Origin: Clostridium moniliforme
GTDB lineage: Bacteria; Bacillota; Clostridia; Clostridiales; Clostridiaceae
Direction: 5' to 3'
Length of the DNA: 64,000 nt
Assembly (NCBI RefSeq): GCF_017873235.1
Contig: NZ_JAGGJZ010000001.1
Location: 434,001-498,000, forward strand
The translations under genes and the position numbers were made by a program. Numbering within the stretch: position 1 is the first letter of the stretch; each line of letters opens with the position of its first letter. Under the pieces are notes generated by a model. That model searched no databases, was not told the origin of the DNA, and saw nothing but the letters and a program-made list of their open reading frames with translations. Shown here piece after piece: positions 56,470-64,000 of this stretch.

Positions 56470-57160
56470 TATTTTTCTTATTTATTTTTTTCTTATTTAC
56501 GTTAATCTTTTTCTTAGGTTTTGAAGATTTTAATTTTTTATTTTCTATTTTTTTATCACTTACTTTTTTTTCTGAAATTTTATTTTTTAATGTTTTTTTC
56601 TTCATTACAGAATATCCAAAGGAACCAATTGAAGTTCTAGGTAATTTATAATACTCTCCATGACAGTAAGCTAACAAATCTCCTTTTTCAAAATGTATTT
56701 TTCCTTTTTCATCTATTAAATCTTCATTTATATGAGAGCTTAAAACCTCTGCTACAAACATATCATGACTTCCAAGTGGAATTATTTGTTTAACCTTACA
56801 TTCTATATTAATTGGACACTCTTCTATATAAGATGCATTAATATTATCACATTCTATCATAGTGAAATTCATTTCTTTTATTTTATTAATTTTTCTTCCA
56901 CTTCTAACTCCACAAAAGTCAACTTTTTTTACCATATTTCCATGTGGAATATTAACTACAAATTCCATGCTCTCTTTTATATATTCATAAGATAATCTTT
57001 CTGGTCTTATTGATATTGAAAGCATAGGTGGTCTTGTACATACAGTTCCAGCCCAAGCAACAGTAAATACATTTTCCTCTCCTTTATTATTTCTTGAAGA
57101 AATTAAAACTACAGGAACTGGATTTAAAACTACACTTCCTTTAAAACTTTCTTTTTTCAT
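56453..57160 (-). CDS. Flavin-reductase-like protein with a poly-Lys C-terminal tail
   Basis: 235 aa. Residues ~1-185 are the FMN-binding split-barrel domain (NPVPVVLISSR, FTVAWAGTVCTRPPMLSIS, FCGVRSGRKINK). Residues ~188-235 are nearly all Lys with Asn, Ser and Ile, absent from typical members, which stop near 190. It probably reduces or binds flavin in the cytosol. It is the last gene of a three-gene unit with the ArsC-like and HAD genes. Confidence 0.82.
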   Translation of the reverse strand: MKKESFKGSVVLNPVPVVLISSRNNKGEENVFTVAWAGTVCTRPPMLSISIRPERLSYEYIKESMEFVVNIPHGNMVKKVDFCGVRSGRKINKIKEMNFTMIECDNINASYIEECPINIECKVKQIIPLGSHDMFVAEVLSSHINEDLIDEKGKIHFEKGDLLAYCHGEYYKLPRTSIGSFGYSVMKKKTLKNKISEKKVSDKKIENKKLKSSKPKKKINVNKKKINKKNKKRGK

Positions 57161-57167
57161 ATATTTA

Positions 57168-57506
57168 TTACTCCCATTCTTTCCATACTTCTGGTTTATA
57201 TCCTACAGTAGCCTTTTTTCCATTTCTAACTATTGGAGTTTTTATTACACTTTGATTTTTAAGTAAAATCTCAAGTTTCATATCATTACTTCTTATTTTA
57301 TCTAAATTTGATTTTTTATAATCTTTACTTTTTTCATTTATTAATTCATTAACAGAAATTGAATTACTAACACTAGTTAATTCACCTTTACTAATACCCT
57401 TTTCCTTCATATCAATAAATGCATATTTTATTTTTCTTTCTTTAAAATATCTTTCAGCCTTTTTTGTATCAAAACATTTTTTTGTTCCAAATATTTGTAT
57501 ATTCAT
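57168..57506 (-). CDS. ArsC/Spx-family thioredoxin-fold protein
   Basis: 112 aa. Begins IQIFGTKKCFDTKKAERYFKER with a single redox Cys (C-x-x-T, not CxxC), and ends with IKTPIVRNGKKATVGYKPEVW, the cis-proline TP of the family. Arsenate reduction itself is not shown; several family members are regulators or of unknown function. It lies 7 bases before the flavin reductase gene. Confidence 0.85.
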   Translation of the reverse strand: MNIQIFGTKKCFDTKKAERYFKERKIKYAFIDMKEKGISKGELTSVSNSISVNELINEKSKDYKKSNLDKIRSNDMKLEILLKNQSVIKTPIVRNGKKATVGYKPEVWKEWE

Positions 57507-57517
57507 TTTTTACTCCT

Positions 57518-58153
57518 TTATACTAAATTTAAAATTTCCATTGGAGATTCCACAAAATAATCTGGATTTACTTCCTCTAATTTTTTAATATCTAATGCTG
57601 TATATTTAACTCCACAAGTTTTACAGCCAGCATTTTTACCACATAATAAGTCAAAATGGCTATCTCCTACCATAATAGCTTCTTCTGGTTTTACATTTAA
57701 TTTTTTTAAAGCATATAACGCAGGTTCTCCTTTAGGTTTATGTTCTTTAGTACACTCAGGTGTAACTATTATATCCATATATTTTATTATTCCTGCTATT
57801 TCCATACCTTTTTTAGCTAAGGTTTCTCTTTTAGATGTTACTATTCCTATTTTTATATTTTTTTCTTTAAGATTGATTAAAAGTTCCTCTACACCTTTAA
57901 AAGAAAAACACATATTATCATGAATTTTTTCGTTATAATTTCTATATGTTTTAATTGCTCCTTTTAACTCTTCTTCATCTTTACAATAACCTATAAGACT
58001 ATCTTCTAATGGCATCCCATAAAGACTTGTAATTTCACCTTTAGAAAGTTTTAAATTAAAACATTTATCAAATGTGTACTTGAAAGATTCATATATTAAT
58101 TCATTTGTATCTAATAAAGTCCCATCTAAATCAAATAATATTGCTTTTATCAT
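57518..58153 (-). CDS. HAD hydrolase, PGP/PpaX-like
   Basis: 211 aa. Motif I FDLDGTLLDTNELIYESF, motif II IGIVTSKR, motif III Lys in KPKGEPALYALKKL, and motif IV MVGDSHFDLLCGKNAG. The helical cap and the length fit phosphoglycolate phosphatase or pyrophosphatase PpaX. Substrate not certain. First of the three-gene unit. Confidence 0.88.
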   Translation of the reverse strand: MIKAILFDLDGTLLDTNELIYESFKYTFDKCFNLKLSKGEITSLYGMPLEDSLIGYCKDEEELKGAIKTYRNYNEKIHDNMCFSFKGVEELLINLKEKNIKIGIVTSKRETLAKKGMEIAGIIKYMDIIVTPECTKEHKPKGEPALYALKKLNVKPEEAIMVGDSHFDLLCGKNAGCKTCGVKYTALDIKKLEEVNPDYFVESPMEILNLV

Positions 58154-58302
58154 CTTAATTATCCCCCCTATTATATAATGGTTATTATACCAAAATTCTA
58201 TTTGTATTACTAATTATAAGTTTAAATTAACTGACTAAATTATTTGTATTTTCAGAATATTTATGCTATCATTTTTAATAGATTTTAGCTTGGAGGCTTA
58301 TT

Positions 58303-59277
58303 ATGAAATCAGAAAAAAGTACTAGAGATTTTTATTTTGATACATTAAAAGGTTTTCTTATATTATCCGTTATTATAGGTAATTCCATTGAGCTTGCTAG
58401 CCCACAAAATATAGACACGCACTACTTTTTATTATTTCTTTATATGTTTCACATGCCTATGTTTACCTTTGTATCAGGATATTTTTCAAAACTAAGTAAA
58501 AGAACTACAGTTGAAAAAGCTGCATCTACATTTAAATTATATTTCTTTGCTCAACTAGCTTATATAATTTTTTATAGATATATACTTAGAAGCAACGGAT
58601 ATAAATTTGAATTTATGTATCCTCAATGGACACTATGGTACTTATTATCTCTAACCTGTTGGTATATTCTTGGAGATTACGTAAAAAATAAAAAAAAGTG
58701 GCTTATCTTTGCAATTATTCTCTCTCTTATTGCAGGTTTTGATAATAGTATAGGAAGTCTTGGAAGTATGGAAAGAACTATTTTTTATTTCCCATTTTTC
58801 ATTGCAGGAATGTCATTTGATAAAAAATATATAGAAGTTTTAAAAAAGAATAGATTAAAACTTTTAATATCTTCAATAATCGTTCTTATTTTATTATATA
58901 TATTTTCTAAATATATTAAATTAGAGTTTTTATTTGAATTATTTAGTTATTCTGCTGCTAATGATGATGTATTGCTTCCACCATTTTTAACAAGAATTTT
59001 CCATTACTTAGGTGCATTTATAATAGGTTCATTTATTTTAACTTTAGTTCCAAACATTAAAACTCATCTTTCTGCATTAGGAAGGAATTCATTAATTTTA
59101 TATTTATCCCATGCAGCTATATGTAATATATTAATTGGAATTGGAATTACAAAATATAATAACTTGATTGAACTTATTCTATCAGAAATAGTTATAGTCT
59201 GTATAACAATTATAACTGCAGACATATTTTTAAAATTAAAGAAAAAAATCAAAGAAAAAAGAAGTGGCATTGTTTAA
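58303..59277 (+). CDS. Acyltransferase family 3 membrane protein
   Basis: 324 aa with about ten membrane helices. The N-terminus RDFYFDTLKGFLILSVIIGN and the conserved HMPMFTFVSGYF are typical of OafB/OatA-type O-acyltransferases. It probably acetylates a cell-surface sugar. It has no extracellular SGNH domain. The Shine-Dalgarno GGAGG precedes the ATG. Confidence 0.85.
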   Translation: MKSEKSTRDFYFDTLKGFLILSVIIGNSIELASPQNIDTHYFLLFLYMFHMPMFTFVSGYFSKLSKRTTVEKAASTFKLYFFAQLAYIIFYRYILRSNGYKFEFMYPQWTLWYLLSLTCWYILGDYVKNKKKWLIFAIILSLIAGFDNSIGSLGSMERTIFYFPFFIAGMSFDKKYIEVLKKNRLKLLISSIIVLILLYIFSKYIKLEFLFELFSYSAANDDVLLPPFLTRIFHYLGAFIIGSFILTLVPNIKTHLSALGRNSLILYLSHAAICNILIGIGITKYNNLIELILSEIVIVCITIITADIFLKLKKKIKEKRSGIV

Positions 59278-59290
59278 TGTCACTTTTTTT
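59262..59290 (+). terminator. Terminator of the acyltransferase gene
   Basis: AAGTGGCATT / AATGTCACTT (one G-T pair) followed by TTTTTTT, overlapping the stop codon. Confidence 0.85.
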
Positions 59291-59362
59291 CGTTTAACAA
59301 TATAGCGTATTTTGTCATACTATAAAGCATAAATAATTATTTTGTTAGAGGTGACATTTTAA

Positions 59363-60382
59363 ATGAAAAAATTTTCTAAAATAGCACTTATATTATCGAC
59401 GCTATTTATTCTTTCAATATGCTTTATTGGTTGCAATAAAAAGGATGCAACTTCTGAATTAAAAACTATAAAGCTAAATGAAGTTGTACGTTCTATATTC
59501 TATGCTCCAATGTATATTGCAATAAATGAAGGATTCTTTGAAGATGAAGGATTAAATATTGACTTATCTACTGGTCAAGGTGCTGATAAGGTTATGCAAA
59601 ATGTTTTATCTAAAAATTCAGATATAGGTTTTTGTGGACCTGAACAAGTAGTATACATTTATAATCAAGGAAGAGAAGACTATCCTGTTCTTTTTGCCCA
59701 ACTTACTAAAAGAGATGGTTCTTTCTTAGTTGGAAGAAAAACTGAAGATAATTTTAAATGGTCAAATTTAAAAGGAAAAGACATAATAGGTGGAAGACCT
59801 GGTGGTGTTCCTGAAATGTCTCTTGAATATGTATTAAACAAAAATAATATAAAACCTAATAAAGATGTTAATATGGTTACAAATTTAGATTTTACTGCAA
59901 CAGCTGGTGCTTTTAAGGCTGGTACTGCAGATTATGTTGCACTATTTGAACCAACTGCTTCTATGCTTGAAAAAGAAGGTACTGGCAAAATAGTTGCATC
60001 AATTGGAGAATCTTCTGGAGAAATGCCCTATACTTGTTTCTTCTCAACTAAATCTTACATGGAAGATAATCCAGAAGTAATTGAAAGTTTTACAAAAGCT
60101 ATCTATAAAGGTCAACTTTGGTTTGAAAAACATTCATCTGAAGAAATTGCAGACTCTATATCTTCATTTTTCCCTGGAACTGATAAAGATATAATGGTTT
60201 CTGTTATTGATAACTATAAAAAAATTGATGCTGTTGCAAATGACCCTAAATTAAGTGAAAAAGGATTAAATCATTTAATGGATATAATCACTAAATACGA
60301 TTCATCATTAATCCCTTCTAGACCACCTTTTAATGATATAGTAAATAATAGTTTTGCAGAAAAAGTTACAAGCGAAAAATAA
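59363..60382 (+). CDS. Substrate-binding lipoprotein of a second NMT1/THI5-type importer
   Basis: 339 aa. Lipoprotein signal with lipobox CFIGC (Cys24). The body (VRSIFYAPMYIAINEGFFEDEGLNI, DIGFCGPEQVVYIYNQG, VPEMSLEYVL) is the NMT1/THI5 fold used by importers of thiamine pyrimidine, riboflavin or sulfonates. No TPP or FMN riboswitch is seen in the short gap upstream. Followed by a hairpin and then the ATPase and permease genes. Confidence 0.88.
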   Translation: MKKFSKIALILSTLFILSICFIGCNKKDATSELKTIKLNEVVRSIFYAPMYIAINEGFFEDEGLNIDLSTGQGADKVMQNVLSKNSDIGFCGPEQVVYIYNQGREDYPVLFAQLTKRDGSFLVGRKTEDNFKWSNLKGKDIIGGRPGGVPEMSLEYVLNKNNIKPNKDVNMVTNLDFTATAGAFKAGTADYVALFEPTASMLEKEGTGKIVASIGESSGEMPYTCFFSTKSYMEDNPEVIESFTKAIYKGQLWFEKHSSEEIADSISSFFPGTDKDIMVSVIDNYKKIDAVANDPKLSEKGLNHLMDIITKYDSSLIPSRPPFNDIVNNSFAEKVTSEK

Positions 60383-60408
60383 ATTAAAAAATTAAAACTT
60401 CTAACTAT

Positions 60409-60482
60409 AAAAGGCAAAATAATAAGTAACTTTTAAAAAATAATAAATTTTTAATCCTTCTTTGTTATTTTGCCTTTTTTAT
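60409..60482 (+). terminator. Terminator-like hairpin between the receptor and ATPase genes
   Basis: AAAAGGCAAAATAA (60409-60422) pairs with TTATTTTGCCTTTT (60465-60478) across a 42-base loop, followed by Ts. It lies inside the importer gene set, so it probably makes a short, abundant receptor message. Confidence 0.75.
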
Positions 60483-60590
60483 TTAAATCATAATATTTTA
60501 ACAAATTGAAATATATTAATATGAATTTTTTTAAAATCAACTTTTATATAATTTTTTACATATCTTTTTAAATTAAAGGTGGTGAAATTA

Positions 60591-61355
60591 TTGGCTCTAT
60601 TAGATATTAAAAATATAAAAATGCGTTATCATTCCTTAAAAGGAGAAACTGAAGCTATAAAAGATGTAAGTTTTTATGTAAATGATAAAGATTTTTTGAG
60701 TATATTAGGTCCTTCTGGCTGTGGTAAATCAACTCTTTTAAATATAATGAGTGGTCTTTTACCACAATCAAGTGGACAAGTATTATTTGATAATAAACCT
60801 ATAAAAGATAATTTAGATAAAATAGGATATATGTTTCAAAAGGATCATTTATTTGATTGGACTTCTGTTTGGAACAATGTAACTCTTGGCTTAAAAATTA
60901 AAGGGTTACTTACAGATGAAAATATATCTAGAGTTGAAAATTTATTAAACAATTATGACTTAAGTAAGTTTAAAGATCATAAACCTACAGAGTTATCTGG
61001 AGGAATGCGTCAAAGGGTTGCTCTAATTAGAACTCTTGCATTAAACCCTAGAGTATTATTTTTAGATGAACCTTTTTCTGCATTAGATTATCAAACAAGA
61101 CTTAATGTTTGTGATGAAATTTTTGAAATAATTAAATTAGAAGGTAAAACTGCTATTATGGTAACCCATGATATAAGTGAAGCCATTTCTACTTCTAATA
61201 GAATTATTGTACTAACAAAAAGACCTTCATTAATAAAAAAAGAATTTAAAATTAATTTTAAAAATGATCCACTAACTCCTTTTAATAGAAGAAAAGAAGA
61301 AGAATTTAAAATTTATTTTGATTTACTTTGGAAGGAGCTTGATAATAGTGATTAG
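60591..61355 (+). CDS. ABC importer ATPase (SsuB/TauB/ThiZ-like), TTG start
   Basis: 254 aa. Walker A GPSGCGKST, Q-loop MFQKDHLFDW, signature LSGGMRQR, Walker B VLFLDEPFSALD and VTHDISEA are complete. In-frame GTGs at 60579 and 60582 lie inside the ribosome binding site GGTGGTGA; TTG at 60591 is the likely start (LALLDIKN). It overlaps the permease gene by 8 bases. Confidence 0.93.
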   Translation: MALLDIKNIKMRYHSLKGETEAIKDVSFYVNDKDFLSILGPSGCGKSTLLNIMSGLLPQSSGQVLFDNKPIKDNLDKIGYMFQKDHLFDWTSVWNNVTLGLKIKGLLTDENISRVENLLNNYDLSKFKDHKPTELSGGMRQRVALIRTLALNPRVLFLDEPFSALDYQTRLNVCDEIFEIIKLEGKTAIMVTHDISEAISTSNRIIVLTKRPSLIKKEFKINFKNDPLTPFNRRKEEEFKIYFDLLWKELDNSD

Positions 61356-62139
61356 TAATGAACATGAACTTTATATAAAAAAGTTAAAAAAAGAAAAATT
61401 AAAAATAACTTTCTTTAGAATTTTTATTTTAATAACCTTTATTTGTTTATGGGAAGTTTTAGCTGACCTAAAAATAATTGATCCTTTTTTAACATCTTCT
61501 CCATCTAGAATGTTAAGTTCGCTTATAGATTTTATTAAAGAAGGAACTATATGGACACATATATGGGTTACTTCCTATGAAACAATCTTAGGTTTTGTAT
61601 TAGGTACTTTTATAGGTACTATATTTGCAATTATTTTATGGTGGTATCCTTCAACTTCAAAAATATTAGATCCATATCTTGTTGTGTTAAATGCTCTTCC
61701 AAAAGTAGCATTAGCTCCAATAATAATTTTTTGGGTTGGAAATGGAATTACTGCTATAATTGTTATAGCTTTATTAATATCTTTAGTTACTACAATAATA
61801 AGTGTGTTAACTGGATTTAATGAAGTTGATAAAGATAAACTTTTATTAATGAAAACTTTTCAAGCATCTAAATTTCAAATATTAAGATATTTAATTTTTC
61901 CATATACAATACCAGTTTTAATATCTGCATTAAAAATAAATGTTGGTTTATCTTGGGTTGGAGTTATTATGGGTGAATTTTTAGTAGCTAGAGAAGGCCT
62001 TGGATTCTTAATAGTTTATGGTGGACAAATTTCTCAACTTAATATGGTAATGATGAGTATAGTTATACTGTCATTAATTGCCTTTATAATGTATAAATTG
62101 GTATCTATTGCAGAAGATAAATATAAGAAGCATAATTAA
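61348..62139 (+). CDS. ABC importer permease (SsuC/TauC-like), GTG start
   Basis: 263 aa, about six membrane helices, EAA-like loop LLLMKTFQASKFQILRYL. The GTG at 61348 follows AAGGAG and overlaps the end of the ATPase gene, the usual coupled arrangement. A longer frame from 61318 lacks a ribosome binding site. Forms the importer with the ATPase and the lipoprotein at 59363. Confidence 0.9.
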   Translation: MISNEHELYIKKLKKEKLKITFFRIFILITFICLWEVLADLKIIDPFLTSSPSRMLSSLIDFIKEGTIWTHIWVTSYETILGFVLGTFIGTIFAIILWWYPSTSKILDPYLVVLNALPKVALAPIIIFWVGNGITAIIVIALLISLVTTIISVLTGFNEVDKDKLLLMKTFQASKFQILRYLIFPYTIPVLISALKINVGLSWVGVIMGEFLVAREGLGFLIVYGGQISQLNMVMMSIVILSLIAFIMYKLVSIAEDKYKKHN

Positions 62140-62191
62140 CAATATATTCATTTTTTAAAAATCTTTTTATTAGATAACCATTTCATTTAGT

Positions 62192-62240
62192 AAAACAAAG
62201 GATTTGTGGGATTTTATATATTGTAAATCCTTTGTTTTTA
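62192..62240 (+). terminator. Terminator of the second importer operon
   Basis: AAAACAAAGGATTT / AAATCCTTTGTTTT (62192-62205 with 62225-62238), then Ts. Confidence 0.88.
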
Positions 62241-62318
62241 TTTGTTTATTTTTTGTTTACTTAATTAACTTAAAGTGATACATTAATATGGTACAAAAGA
62301 TACTAAGGAGAGATTAGC

Positions 62319-62705
62319 TTGAAATTATTTAGAGAAGCACTTATTGTATTCGGAATTTATTTAATAGGAGAAGTAATAGTTGCTCTAACTCATATACCTA
62401 TACCAGGTAATATTATTGGACTTCTTTTACTTTTTATAGGTCTTTGTACTAAAGTCATAAAGGTCAGTCAAGTTGAAACTTTAACAAATTTCTTTTTGGA
62501 TCATTTAGCTTTCTTCTTTTTACCAGCAGGAGTTAGCTTAATGAATTCACTTGGAATTATTAAAGCAAGTATTCTTCAAATTATAATAATTTGTGTAATT
62601 ACAACATCTATTACCATTGCCTCAACTGGTTTAATAGTACAATTTGTCGTAAACCTATTAAATAAAAAAAAGAAAGGAACTGAAAAAAATGAGTGTAATA
62701 ACTAG
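62319..62705 (+). CDS. CidA/LrgA family holin-like protein
   Basis: 128 aa with four membrane helices; the family motif is IPIPGNIIGLLLLF, followed by FFLPAGVSLM. TTG start 6 bases after AAGGAGAG. The pair with LrgB is linked to murein hydrolase control and to pyruvate/small-acid transport in other Firmicutes. The ending overlaps lrgB by 17 bases. Confidence 0.9.
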   Translation: MKLFREALIVFGIYLIGEVIVALTHIPIPGNIIGLLLLFIGLCTKVIKVSQVETLTNFFLDHLAFFFLPAGVSLMNSLGIIKASILQIIIICVITTSITIASTGLIVQFVVNLLNKKKKGTEKNECNN

Positions 62706-63405
62706 TAACATATTCTTTAGCATAGTTTTATCCCTTATTGCATTTGAGATTGGATTATTCTTTTACAAAAAAACTAATTTACCACTGTTTAATCCTTTAC
62801 TTATAGCAATAGTAATTGTAATTGCTTTTTTAACTGCATTTCATATTGATTTTAAAACATATAATTCAGGTGCACAATTTATAAATATGTTTTTAGGACC
62901 TGCAACTGTAGTTTTAGCAGTTCCCCTTTATAAACAATTTGAACTTTTAAAAAAGAATGCTATAGCTATTTTTATTGGAATTTTCTTTGGAACTTTAATT
63001 GGAATATTCTCAATAATACTTTTATCACACTCACTAGGACTTAATGTTTCAATGATAGTATCATTAATGCCTAAGTCAGTAACAACACCAATAGGTATTG
63101 CTATAAGTAAAGAATTTAATGGAATAGTTCCTGTTACAGTTCTTGCAATTATTCTATCTGGAATAATCGGTGCAATAGTAGGTCCAACTATCTGTAGAAT
63201 ATGTAAAATTACAAATAGAATTGCAATTGGTATTTCACTTGGGACAGCTGCTCACGCTGTTGGAACAAGTAAAGCATTAGAACTTGGAGAAACAGAAGGT
63301 GCAATGAGTTCACTTTCAATTGGTATAGCTGGAATGATGACAGTTTTTGTTGCTCCTCTTGCCTTTAATATTGCAATGTTTATATATAAATTAATAATAC
63401 ATTAA
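62689..63405 (+). CDS. lrgB: LrgB/CidB family membrane protein
   Basis: 238 aa with about seven membrane helices. Family landmarks are FLGPATVVLAVPLYKQ, SLMPKSVTTPIGIAIS, IGISLGTAAHAVGTSKALELGE and GAMSSLSIGIAGMMT. Works with the CidA/LrgA partner encoded directly upstream. Confidence 0.93.
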   Translation: MSVITSNIFFSIVLSLIAFEIGLFFYKKTNLPLFNPLLIAIVIVIAFLTAFHIDFKTYNSGAQFINMFLGPATVVLAVPLYKQFELLKKNAIAIFIGIFFGTLIGIFSIILLSHSLGLNVSMIVSLMPKSVTTPIGIAISKEFNGIVPVTVLAIILSGIIGAIVGPTICRICKITNRIAIGISLGTAAHAVGTSKALELGETEGAMSSLSIGIAGMMTVFVAPLAFNIAMFIYKLIIH

Positions 63406-63421
63406 TTTATATATTTGTAAT

Positions 63422-63459
63422 AAAAAACAGCTTATTAAAATTTTAATAAGCTGTTTTTT
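63422..63459. terminator. Bidirectional terminator, 38-bp perfect palindrome
   Basis: AAAAAACAGCTTATTAAAA followed directly by its reverse complement, with A- and T-runs at both ends between convergent lrgB and topB. Confidence 0.92.
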
Positions 63460-63461
63460 AA

Positions 63462-64000
63462 TTAGTTTTTACTATAAACTTTCTTAACTTCTAATAATTT
63501 TCTATTTAAAAATCCCATTTTACTATCTCTAAAAACCATATAAGTTGATTTTTTAGTATAATTTTCAAGTTTACTCATAAATTCTTCTGGTTTTATATTT
63601 TCTTCTTGCACAAGTTTTAAACCTTTTTCCCATGAAGCTGTAAGTTTTGGATTTAAAAGAGATGGTATAGAATTACTTATAACTTCATAAATCATTTCTC
63701 CAAGCTCTGTTGGAGTAAGGGTTTGAGTTTTATTATTAGATTTAACATAATCAATATTTATAAGCTTCTTTAAAATCTCTGCTCTTGTTGCTGATGTTCC
63801 AATACCAGCTCCCTTTATATGTTCTCTAAGTTCTTCATCTTCTATAAGCTTACCTGCATTTTCCATAGCTATTATTATTGAACCTGTTGTAAATCTCTTA
63901 GGAGGACTTGTTTCTCCCTCTTTCATTTCTAATGAATTAATTAATACCTTTTGCCCTTTTTTTAAATCCTTAGGAAACTCACTACTATCATCTTCTTTTT
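63462..64000 (-). CDS. topB: DNA topoisomerase III, C-terminal part (5' end outside window)
   Basis: The minus-strand frame is open to the right edge, so ~180 C-terminal residues are seen. PPKRFTTGSIIIAMENAGK and GAGIGTSATRAEILKKLI are the conserved type IA topoisomerase motifs near the end of the catalytic core, and TPTELGEMIYEVI follows. The catalytic Tyr and TOPRIM domain lie outside. The ATG at 63926 is internal, not a start. Confidence 0.92.
   Translation of the reverse strand, partial: KEDDSSEFPKDLKKGQKVLINSLEMKEGETSPPKRFTTGSIIIAMENAGKLIEDEELREHIKGAGIGTSATRAEILKKLINIDYVKSNNKTQTLTPTELGEMIYEVISNSIPSLLNPKLTASWEKGLKLVQEENIKPEEFMSKLENYTKKSTYMVFRDSKMGFLNRKLLEVKKVYSKN

Noticed and set aside
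59278-59362. Thiamine or flavin riboswitch before the second importer
   Set aside because: The 85-base gap has none of the conserved TPP (CTGAGA) or FMN elements and is too short.
1-64000. CRISPR array, prophage, transposon, tRNA or rRNA
   Set aside because: No regularly spaced repeats, integrase or transposase frames, tRNA cloverleaf or rRNA sequence were seen on reading both strands.

Overview
The window is a very AT-rich, densely coded stretch of a Gram-positive anaerobe. Its gene content points to Clostridium sensu stricto, in the neighbourhood of C. perfringens, C. baratii and C. tertium: glycyl-radical pyruvate formate-lyase, L-lactate dehydrogenase, PyrK-linked class 1B dihydroorotate dehydrogenase, T-box and PyrR-type leader RNAs, strong GGAGG-type ribosome binding sites and MurT/GatD. 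The species call is inference from gene content and base composition. I see no rRNA, tRNA, CRISPR array, insertion sequence or prophage. The window reads as ordinary chromosomal backbone.

Layout. 0-3 kb: the end of a DEAD-box helicase, a 43-residue basic small protein, and a trxA / thioredoxin-reductase-like operon with a clear promoter and a GC-tract palindromic operator. 3-7.3 kb: one operon joining an NMT1/SsuABC-type importer to an ABC half-exporter. 7.4-14 kb: a calcium-type P-ATPase, a CvfB-like RNA-binding protein, a gamma-carbonic-anhydrase-like protein, a degenerate PHP-like protein, an Lrp/AsnC pseudogene and a DUF378 membrane protein. 14-25 kb: two separate ferrous-iron (feo) operons, each with a Fur-box-like site, flanking a PEPCK-like P-loop protein, PlsC, a ComEC-like beta-lactamase-fold lipoprotein, an RNase H-like protein and a HAD phosphatase. 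25-33 kb: AI-2E family transporter, argS with a T-box leader, Ppx/GppA-HD protein, M50 protease, LCP cell-wall ligase and BirA. 33-39 kb: asnA, ldh, a DnaQ-type exonuclease and pflB/pflA. 39-45.4 kb: pyrBICFKDE, encoding the pyrimidine steps after carbamoyl phosphate, behind a PyrR-like attenuator. 45.4-52 kb: TDT transporter, two unknown small proteins, a beta-lactamase-like protein lacking its serine, phosphofructokinase, UppP and ManA. 52-59 kb: murT-gatD, a polysaccharide deacetylase, a DacF-like carboxypeptidase, a flavin reductase, an ArsC-like protein, a HAD phosphatase and an acyltransferase. 59-64 kb: a second NMT1-type importer, CidA/LrgA-LrgB and the C-terminal part of TopB.

How the genes work together. 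The core themes are mixed-acid fermentation (Pfk, Ldh, Pfl), de novo pyrimidine synthesis, iron uptake, thiol redox, and cell-wall building (UppP, MurT/GatD, DacF, LCP, deacetylase). I did not find a wholly new multi-gene system. The most interesting signals are local: enzymes whose family hallmarks are missing (a thioredoxin-reductase-like protein without NADPH motifs, a beta-lactamase fold with Ser replaced by Gly, PHP and Ppx domains with eroded motifs), genes whose best-placed start codon is ATT or ATA, an argS T-box whose apparent specifier is not an arginine codon, and several well-formed operators with no regulator in the window.
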